From positions 1-5,200 of the forward strand of contig JAUQXD010000061.1 of the NCBI GenBank assembly GCA_030834835.1: 5,200 nt of DNA, given 5' to 3'. The translations under genes were made by a program, and so were the position numbers. This document shows positions 1 through 5,200 of the stretch, in pieces. The notes beneath the pieces are model-generated. The model did not search any database, was not told where the DNA came from, and was given only the letters and a program-made list of their open reading frames with translations. This DNA is from Thermoflexales bacterium. GTDB lineage: Bacteria; Chloroflexota; Anaerolineae; Fen-1058. Every line of letters starts with the position of its first letter. Within the stretch, counting starts at the first letter, position 1.

Positions 1-1
1 G

Positions 2-37
2 TACGTCAAACCGCCGCCGCGTCTACGTCAAACGGCC
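2..37. repeat. Short direct repeat TACGTCAAAC at the left edge
   Basis: TACGTCAAAC occurs at 2-11 and 24-33, 22 bp apart, and the next four bases match at three of four positions (CGCC and GGCC). The repeat abuts the window edge, so further copies outside cannot be excluded. Two copies could be a regulator-binding pair for a gene to the left, or chance. No coding region is supported in 1-145. Confidence 0.4.
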
Positions 38-75
38 GAGGTGAACCCTGGCACAAAACCGCTGGCGGTTGATAA

Positions 76-137
76 GACCTGTCAGGTGGCGCAAGTGTAC
101 CTGGAGAACAAGGCTTGCTTGCGCCACCTGACAGGTC
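76..137 (-). terminator. Perfect 20-bp inverted repeat after the operon, probable terminator or 3' end hairpin
   Basis: Arms at 76-95 and 118-137 are perfectly complementary over 20 bp with a 22-nt loop (96-117). The structure begins 8 nt past the TAA of the response regulator. In the minus-strand transcript the stem is followed by UUAUC and not by a long U tract, so it is not a textbook intrinsic terminator; a smaller hairpin (AACCG/CGGTT around 57-70) followed by UU comes next. Position and stem strength suggest termination or 3' end protection. The symmetry would also allow it to act on a convergent transcript from the left. Confidence 0.6.
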
Positions 138-145
138 AGAAGCTT

Positions 146-799
146 TTACATCTCCAGATGCGCCAGCCCCTCACGCTGCGCGTACAGCGCGGCCTGCGTG
201 CGATTGGCCAGATGCAGTTTGCCCAGGATGTTGCTGATGTGGGTGCGCACCGTGCGCTCGCCGATGAACAACTTGTCGGCGATCTCCTGATTGGCCAGGC
301 CGCGCGCCACCAGCGCCAGCACCTGCACCTCCCGCTCGGTCAGCGGATCTTCGGCGGGCGGCAGATCGGCCGGGCGTTTCAACTCGCCCACCAGTTTGCG
401 CGCAATCGTCGGATGCAGCGACACCTGGCCGCAGTGCACATCGCGAATCGCCTGCAACAGTTCGCGGGGCGCGGTGTCTTTCAACATATAGCCCGTCGCG
501 CCGGCCTTGATGGCGGGAAACACCTGCTCGTCTTCGGCGAAGCTGGTCAACACTAGAATGCGCGCCTGCGGATTCGACCGCATAATATCGATGATGGCTT
601 CCAGACCGGTCTTGCGCGGCATTGCCATATCCATCAACGTCACGTCGGGGTTCAGTCTGGCGTGCAAATTCACGGCTTCGACGCCGTCGCTGGCCTCGCC
701 GACGAGTTCCAGATCGGGTTCGGTGGTGATGAGAGCGCGCAGCCCGTGGCGGACTACGGCGTGATCATCAGCGATAAGAATACGAATGCGTTCGGTCAT
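146..799 (-). CDS. NarL/LuxR-family two-component response regulator, 217 aa
   Basis: DNA-binding response regulator, the likely partner of the kinase upstream. The N-terminal receiver domain (about 5-120) has the acidic pair D11-D12, phospho-acceptor D57 in an LMDMAMP stretch, T85 in VLTS and K107 in YMLKD, so every residue needed for phosphorylation is present. A linker (about 140-150, with several prolines) leads to a LuxR/GerE helix-turn-helix (about 152-212) beginning LTEREVQVLALVARG, with recognition-helix residues ERTVRTHISNIL (181-192). The length is typical of the family. The ATG at 799 is supported by GGAGG five bases upstream. The gene follows the kinase after 34 nt in the same direction with no promoter visible between them, so the two are probably co-transcribed. 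HisKA_3 kinases normally pair with NarL-type regulators, which supports the match. Family relatives include LiaR, DegU and NarL, but the sequence alone does not justify any of these names. The target genes are unknown. Confidence 0.96.
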   Translation of the reverse strand: MTERIRILIADDHAVVRHGLRALITTEPDLELVGEASDGVEAVNLHARLNPDVTLMDMAMPRKTGLEAIIDIMRSNPQARILVLTSFAEDEQVFPAIKAGATGYMLKDTAPRELLQAIRDVHCGQVSLHPTIARKLVGELKRPADLPPAEDPLTEREVQVLALVARGLANQEIADKLFIGERTVRTHISNILGKLHLANRTQAALYAQREGLAHLEM

Positions 800-804
800 C
801 AGTT

Positions 805-809
805 CCTCC
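805..809 (-). promoter_or_regulatory. Ribosome binding site of the response regulator
   Basis: GGAGG on the minus strand, separated by AACTG (five bases) from the ATG at 799. It lies in the 34-nt gap after the kinase stop codon, so the regulator has its own strong initiation site within the shared transcript. Confidence 0.85.
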
Positions 810-833
810 GATTGATTAGCTCTTCCAACGGTG

Positions 834-3800
834 CTACGCTTCGATCACACTCAGGCGCGGTACTTCGACGGCGACGCGCGTGCCCTGGCCCGGCGTAGAG
901 TCAATCGTCAACATGCCCTGCAATTGAGCCACCCGTTCCTTCATGCTGGTCAGTCCCATACCGCCCTTTACGTCGCTCGTCAACAAAGCGGACCCGCGCC
1001 CGTCGTCGGTCACTTCCAGCGTGATGCCGTCATTATCGCCGCGCAGGCGCACCACCACCGATCGGGCGGCGGCGTGCTTCAGCGCGTTGTTCAATGCCTC
1101 TTGCGCCACACGGAATAAACCTTCTTCCAGCGCGGGCGGCAAACTGCCCAGGCTGCCTTCGATCAGGAAGCGCGCTTCAACGCCCGCGCGTTTCTCGACG
1201 GAATCCAATCGGGCCTGCAATGCTCCGAGCAAGCCTTCGTGCTCCAACGCCAGCGGCCGCAGCTGATACACCAGCAAGCGCATCTCTTTGAGCGACTGCT
1301 GCGCGATCTCGCCCATGTCGCTGAGATATTGCGCCGCCTGCAGCACATCCACATCGATCAGCCGGCGGCCGGCCTCAGCCAGCAGCGTCAGACTGTAGAG
1401 CGATTGCGTGACCGAGTCGTGCAGATCGCGCGCGAAGCGCTGGCGCTCTTCCAGCACGGCCTTGCCTTGCGCCTCGGCGAAGAGCCGCGCATTCTCCAAC
1501 GCCACCGCCACCTGATTGGCCAGCGCCAGCACGACTTCGGCGTGATGGGCGTCGTAGAAGCCCGGCTGCACGTGCTCCAGCGACAGGTTGCCGATGACGC
1601 GGCCCCGGGCAATCAGCGGCACGCCCATCCACGAGCGGGCGTGGGGAGCGATGGTTTCATAGTCGGCCGGGCCTTCTGCGCGAAAGGTGACGGCCCATGA
1701 ATCAGCCCGGTCGTTGAGGTCGGGAATGACCAGCACGCGCCGCTGGATCAGCACCTCGTCGGCCACGCGGCCGATCAGCGCGAACTCGGCGCCGACCGGC
1801 CGATCGAGGCGGGGTGCACCGCGCGCGGCGCGCACCCGCAGGGCCTGGCCTTCCAGCGTGTTAATGCGCGCGCTGGTGTAATCGACAAAGACCTTCAAAG
1901 CATCCAGGATCAGCCCCAGCAGCGGCTCGATTTCCAGCGTTGACGCCACGTTACGCGATACGTCCAGCAGCGTCGAAAGCTCGCGGGTGCGTTCGACGAC
2001 GCGCTGTTCCAGCACTCGCTCGGCCTGGACCTGCTCGGTGATGTCGCGCAGCACGGCCAGCATGTGCGGCTCGCTGCGATAGGTGATGGGGATGCCCGTC
2101 ACCTCCACCGGAAACAGCGAGCCATCCTTGCGCACATCCACGGCGCGGCAGCGGTATTCGCGGCCGGACCTCACTGTTTCGGTGAACTCGGCAAAGAGAT
2201 ACAGCGAATCAGGATGGATGATGTTGATCGTCGGGATCGTGCGGAATTCCTCGACTGTATAGCCGTGCATCCTGGCCACGGCGGGATTGAAATCGACCAT
2301 CCGCCCGTCGATCGTATCGACGAATAGCCCGTCGCTGACGGCTTCGAACACGCTGCGATATTGCTCCTCCCGATCGCGCAGCGCTTTTTCGGCTTCCACC
2401 TGGGCGCTGATGTCGCGCACGATGGCAAAGGCGTGCGGCTGGCCGCGCAAGGTGAAAGGCGTGCCGATCACTTCGATGTGGAATGTCGAGCCGTCCTTGC
2501 GCACATCCACCGCCCGACAGTGATATTCCCGCCCGGCGCTAACCGTCTCCATGAACGCTGCAAACAACGGCAGTGAGTCAGGATGAACGAACTGCATCGG
2601 CTGCACGTGGCGGAATTCCTCTACCGTGTAGCCGTGCATGCGAGCCATCGCCGGGTTGAAGTCTACCAGCTGCCCGTCAAGGTCATTGATCGCCAGGCCG
2701 TCCAGGTTGGACTCAAACACATTGCGATATTGCTCCTCGCGCTCGCGCAGCGCAGCCTCGGCCTGCACCTGGGCGCTGATGTCACGGATGGCGGCAAACG
2801 CATGGGGTTGGCCGCGCAGCGTAAACGGCGTGCCGCGGACTTCGATGTGGAAGAACGACCCGTCCTTACGCACGTCCACTGCCCGGGCGTGGTATTCCTG
2901 GCCGGCTTTGACCGCCTCCATGAAAGTCGCAAACAGGTGCAGCGAGTCAGGATGGATGAACCGGGTCGGTTGTAACTGGCGGAATTCTTCCACGGTGTAG
3001 CCATGCATATGGGCAGCCGCGGGATTGAAGTCAACCAGTTGCCCATTCAGATCGTTGATGAACAGACCATCCAGGCTCGATTCAAAGACGTTGCGATATT
3101 GCAGTTCGCGCTCGTGCAGCGTTTGCTCCACCTGCACGCGCTCGGTGGTGTCACGGACGATCGCCAGCGCGTGGGGTTGGCCGCGATACATGAACTGCGT
3201 GCCGACGATCTCGACTGGAAACTGTGAGCCATCCCGGCGCAGGTCAAAACCTTGCGCGCGGAATTGGCCGCCGGCGCGCGCCCGGTCGATGAATTCCTCC
3301 AGGCCCGATAGCCGATCGGGCGGCACCAGCAGTTCCGATCGGAGGCCGCGGCATTCATCAACCGTGTAGCCATGCATGCGCGCTCCAGCCGGGTTCACAT
3401 CGATGACATACCCGTCCAGGCTGTTGATGAACAGGCCGTCCAGGCTGGCTTCAAAGATGCTGCGATACTGCTCTTCGCGCTCGCGCAGCTCGGCTTCGCT
3501 GCGCTTACGCTCGGTGATGTCCTGCACGTTGGCGACGCGATAGAGCACCTGACCCCGCGCATCTTTGACGGCGGTCAAATCGACTAACACCGGAAAAACC
3601 GAGCCGTCTTTGCGGACATGCTTCGACTCGATGACGGCATGGCCGGTCTCGTTGGCGGCCTGAATAAGCCCGCGCAATTCATCGGCGGTGCCCGGCGCGA
3701 AGACGCTGCCGATGGGCTGACTCGACAGCTCTTCGACAGTGAAGCCGTGCATCCTGGCATACGCGGGATTCATCATCTCCAGCGTGCGGCCGTCGGCGCT

Positions 3801-4949
3801 GCCGATCGCCACGCCCCACTCGGCGTGCTCGAAGATGTGCGCCCAGCGATGCAGTGACCGCTCGGCCTGTTTTCGTTCGGTAATATCGCGCACGATGGCG
3901 ACCACCTCATGCGGGCCGTCGGCCACCATGCGCGCCTCAAAGTCCTTGAGTCCGCCCACGGTGGACAACGAGTATTCCAGTGTCTGGATTTGCCGGGTGG
4001 TCAGGGCGGCATCGATCTTCCTCAACATGCAGTCCACCACGCCGTCCGGGGCGGGCAGCTGGCGCAGGTTGCCGCCGATGACGGCCTCCGGCGGCAGGGC
4101 CATGTCGCTGGCGTCGGCGTGATAATCGAGGAAAGTGCCAGCCCGATCCACGCGGAACATCATATCGGGAATCGCATTCAGCAGCGCCTGGCTTCTGGAC
4201 TCGCTGGTCTGCAGCGCCGCGAGCGCAGCCTCTCGTTGAGATTCGGCCCGTTTGGCCTCAGACATATCCTGAGTCACCGCCATGCCCGCGATGATGGCGC
4301 CGCGATCATCACGCAGCGGCAGGGTGCGCGAGAGATAGATATGTCCGCCAAATTCCGCTTCAAACACATGCGGCTCGCCGGCCAACGCCGCCCGATAATG
4401 CGGCTCGACGATCTCGATGGTCTCCGGCGGCAGCGCTTCCCAGATCGTCAGACCTTCCAGCATCTCTTTCGACAGACCCACGTCGGCCAGACCGGCCCCA
4501 TCGGCCAGCGTGTAGCGCAGGTTGGCGTCGAACAGGAAGACGGCGCCGTTGGGGAAGCTGCGGGCCAGTGCGCGATAGCGCTCATCGCTGCGACGCAATT
4601 CCTCTTCCATCTGCTGGCGGCGCGCCAGGTCTTCTTCCAGACGGCGGTTGATGCGGGTGATTTCGTGGGTGCGTTCTTGCACGGCCTGCAAAAGCGAGGT
4701 CTGCCGGTTGACCGAGAGATACACCAACCCGGCGAGCAGCACCTGCACGATCAAGCCACCCGCCTCAAAAATCAGCAATGAGCGCTGGCCGGGATCGCCG
4801 CTCAGCAATTCCGCCCGATACCAGGCAGTTGCCAGCAACCACAGCGGCACCAGGACGGCTAACGTCAACACGGCGGCCAGCGCGCCGCTGCGCGGGCGGC
4901 GCGCCGCTACAGCGAAGTGAAATGCAGCGGGTTCCGATCGGTTGGTCAT
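834..4949 (-). CDS. Multi-PAS, GAF-containing sensor histidine kinase (HisKA_3 / NarX-LiaS type), 1371 aa
   Basis: Sensor kinase that should autophosphorylate on histidine and pass the phosphate to the regulator encoded next to it. Seen in the protein: two hydrophobic helices (about 21-44 and 58-80) joined by a loop of about 13 residues; a charged coiled coil (about 84-122); seven PAS domains (about 123-235, 251-363, 366-485, 492-611, 615-735, 738-858, 861-981), most ending in the usual RDITERK-like linker; a second coiled coil with VVERTREL (984-991); a GAF domain (about 995-1157, ending in a VAVALENARLF stretch); a HisKA_3 dimerisation helix with FARDLHDS and phospho-acceptor H1177; and a HATPase domain with an N box (EALNNALKH, 1284-1292), DDGRG (1315-1319), GGMGL (1329-1333) and PGQGT (1353-1357). 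All catalytic motifs look intact. The ATG at 4949 is preferred because GAGGGAGA lies just upstream; the frame continues upstream to a TTG at 5024, which would add 25 Arg-rich residues. It ends in TAG, 34 nt before the regulator. The signal sensed cannot be read from the sequence. PAS domain edges are by eye. Confidence 0.95.
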   Translation of the reverse strand: MTNRSEPAAFHFAVAARRPRSGALAAVLTLAVLVPLWLLATAWYRAELLSGDPGQRSLLIFEAGGLIVQVLLAGLVYLSVNRQTSLLQAVQERTHEITRINRRLEEDLARRQQMEEELRRSDERYRALARSFPNGAVFLFDANLRYTLADGAGLADVGLSKEMLEGLTIWEALPPETIEIVEPHYRAALAGEPHVFEAEFGGHIYLSRTLPLRDDRGAIIAGMAVTQDMSEAKRAESQREAALAALQTSESRSQALLNAIPDMMFRVDRAGTFLDYHADASDMALPPEAVIGGNLRQLPAPDGVVDCMLRKIDAALTTRQIQTLEYSLSTVGGLKDFEARMVADGPHEVVAIVRDITERKQAERSLHRWAHIFEHAEWGVAIGSADGRTLEMMNPAYARMHGFTVEELSSQPIGSVFAPGTADELRGLIQAANETGHAVIESKHVRKDGSVFPVLVDLTAVKDARGQVLYRVANVQDITERKRSEAELREREEQYRSIFEASLDGLFINSLDGYVIDVNPAGARMHGYTVDECRGLRSELLVPPDRLSGLEEFIDRARAGGQFRAQGFDLRRDGSQFPVEIVGTQFMYRGQPHALAIVRDTTERVQVEQTLHERELQYRNVFESSLDGLFINDLNGQLVDFNPAAAHMHGYTVEEFRQLQPTRFIHPDSLHLFATFMEAVKAGQEYHARAVDVRKDGSFFHIEVRGTPFTLRGQPHAFAAIRDISAQVQAEAALREREEQYRNVFESNLDGLAINDLDGQLVDFNPAMARMHGYTVEEFRHVQPMQFVHPDSLPLFAAFMETVSAGREYHCRAVDVRKDGSTFHIEVIGTPFTLRGQPHAFAIVRDISAQVEAEKALRDREEQYRSVFEAVSDGLFVDTIDGRMVDFNPAVARMHGYTVEEFRTIPTINIIHPDSLYLFAEFTETVRSGREYRCRAVDVRKDGSLFPVEVTGIPITYRSEPHMLAVLRDITEQVQAERVLEQRVVERTRELSTLLDVSRNVASTLEIEPLLGLILDALKVFVDYTSARINTLEGQALRVRAARGAPRLDRPVGAEFALIGRVADEVLIQRRVLVIPDLNDRADSWAVTFRAEGPADYETIAPHARSWMGVPLIARGRVIGNLSLEHVQPGFYDAHHAEVVLALANQVAVALENARLFAEAQGKAVLEERQRFARDLHDSVTQSLYSLTLLAEAGRRLIDVDVLQAAQYLSDMGEIAQQSLKEMRLLVYQLRPLALEHEGLLGALQARLDSVEKRAGVEARFLIEGSLGSLPPALEEGLFRVAQEALNNALKHAAARSVVVRLRGDNDGITLEVTDDGRGSALLTSDVKGGMGLTSMKERVAQLQGMLTIDSTPGQGTRVAVEVPRLSVIEA
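2001..3476 (-). repeat. Tandem array of four 369-bp PAS-coding units inside the kinase gene
   Basis: Four consecutive units of exactly 123 codons: 3108-3476 (PAS4), 2739-3107 (PAS5), 2370-2738 (PAS6) and 2001-2369 (PAS7). The + strand word GCGATA(T/C)TG, which encodes the QYR at each unit start, recurs at 2355, 2724, 3093 and 3462, a constant 369-base step. Each unit carries (E/L)QYR..FE, FNPA or VNPA, a MHGYTV(E/D)E stretch, a (K/R)DGS turn and a final linker. By hand alignment PAS5 and PAS6 match at about 99 of 123 residues, and PAS6 and PAS7 at about 77 of 123. The preceding PAS3 is related but sits 126 codons upstream, outside the exact period. The DNA copies have diverged at many third positions, so the array is not a very recent duplication. 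Confidence 0.9.
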
Positions 4950-4950
4950 A

Positions 4951-4958
4951 TCTCCCTC
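4951..4958 (-). promoter_or_regulatory. Ribosome binding site of the kinase, decides the start
   Basis: The minus strand reads GAGGGAGA followed by T and the ATG at 4949, so the GAGG core lies five bases from the start codon. This favours the ATG over the in-frame TTG at 5024. The TTG does have a purine-rich GGAAGAGA before it, but too close for normal spacing. Confidence 0.75.
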
Positions 4959-5083
4959 AGTCTGCGTCGAGCGCCAAATACGTGACAGTCGGCCAGGCCG
5001 AAGGTTGCCAGAACACGCGCGCAAATCTCTTCCACGCAGAAGCGGCTGTCACTGTTTATGCTGTACGTCATGGCCCTGTATTT

Positions 5084-5112
5084 CGATCGGTCCGGGGGGA
5101 GTGGCCCGATCG
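5084..5112 (-). other. Inverted repeat in the leader just after the predicted transcription start
   Basis: CGATCGG (5084-5090) and CCGATCG (5106-5112) are perfect 7-bp complements around a 15-nt spacer. After one mismatch, two further G-C pairs are possible. It would lie about 16 to 45 nt into the transcript, so it could be an operator dyad next to the promoter or an RNA hairpin in the leader. Seven bp in GC-rich DNA can arise by chance, so the role is uncertain. Confidence 0.35.
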
Positions 5113-5134
5113 TCTCCCAATTTCGGCTGAACGC

Positions 5135-5163
5135 ATTATAGCAGATAACGGGCCGTATTTGAA
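5135..5163 (-). promoter_or_regulatory. Sigma70-type promoter of the kinase-regulator operon
   Basis: On the minus strand the sequence has TTCAAA (5163-5158, four of six matches to TTGACA), a 17-bp spacer, and a perfect TATAAT (5140-5135) preceded by TGC, giving an extended -10 (TGCTATAAT). The likely start of transcription is around A5128, leaving a leader of about 180 nt before the ATG at 4949. It is the only consensus-like promoter noticed upstream of the kinase. No experimental support is available. Confidence 0.72.
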
Positions 5164-5200
5164 GTGTTGGAAATAGCCGTATGCACGCAAAGTTGGTCAG

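Noticed and set aside
57..70. AACCGCTGGCGGTT small palindrome as an independent terminator
   Set aside because: Its stem is only about 5 bp with a tetraloop and a very short U run. At most it assists the larger hairpin, so it is not listed separately.
41..556. 171-codon open frame on the plus strand opposite the response regulator
   Set aside because: It runs through the terminal hairpin and antisense to an unmistakable receiver-HTH protein; its translation has no domain and the appearance of a mirror frame.
2001..3476. CRISPR array or mobile element as the cause of the regular repeats
   Set aside because: The period is 369 bp, fully coding and in frame, and the units are PAS domains with no short repeat-spacer pattern, terminal inverted repeats or transposase.
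2001..4600. LOV or FixL-type heme PAS domain
   Set aside because: No LOV cysteine motif (GRNCRFLQ-like) and no recognisable FixL heme-binding pattern. The conserved MHGYT histidine lies where many PAS domains carry a GYT/GYS-EE motif, so it is not evidence of a cofactor.
3909..4781. 290-codon open frame on the plus strand opposite the kinase N-terminal half
   Set aside because: It is antisense to a frame with clear PAS and coiled-coil homology. Its translation is rich in His, Gln, Arg and Gly with no recognisable domain, as expected of the mirror frame of a GC-rich gene.
4990..5000. CGGCCAGGCCG palindrome in the leader as an operator
   Set aside because: An 11-base GC-rich palindrome is expected by chance in such DNA and it has no partner site nearby.
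4950..5024. In-frame upstream TTG start adding 25 residues to the kinase
   Set aside because: The extra residues are Arg-rich and match no domain, and the ATG at 4949 has a better placed Shine-Dalgarno sequence. It remains possible but is less likely.

Overview
The window carries one complete two-component signalling operon, read entirely from the minus strand. It has a promoter near the right edge, a leader of about 180 nt, a very large membrane-anchored sensor histidine kinase (4949 to 834), a 34-nt gap, a NarL/LuxR-type response regulator (799 to 146), and a strong stem-loop just past the last stop codon. No tRNA, rRNA, CRISPR array, transposase or integrase is visible. Neither flank reaches 300 bases: the left flank (1-145) is non-coding apart from the stem-loop and a short direct repeat, and the right flank (4950-5200) holds the leader and promoter.

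The source is a bacterium with fairly GC-rich DNA. The kinase layout (many PAS domains, one GAF domain, then a HisKA_3/HATPase core) and the style of the regulator resemble Chloroflexota proteins, Anaerolineae or Chloroflexia in particular. This is recognition of style, not a search, so the taxon is only a moderate guess. A sigma70-type promoter with a consensus TATAAT and clear Shine-Dalgarno sites before both genes fit an ordinary bacterial chromosome.

The kinase is predicted to have two membrane helices joined by a very short outside loop. Its inputs are therefore probably cytoplasmic or membrane-derived and read by seven PAS domains plus a GAF domain. The last four PAS domains form a tandem array of four units of exactly 123 codons (369 bp), a product of internal duplication. 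The signal should pass through the HisKA_3 histidine (H1177) to Asp57 of the adjacent regulator, whose C-terminal helix-turn-helix would then bind target promoters. The targets are not in the window.

This is a recognisable type of system, not an unprecedented one. The points most worth a second look are the 369-bp PAS array, the perfect 20-bp inverted repeat at the 3' end of the operon, and the four-cysteine pattern of the kinase.
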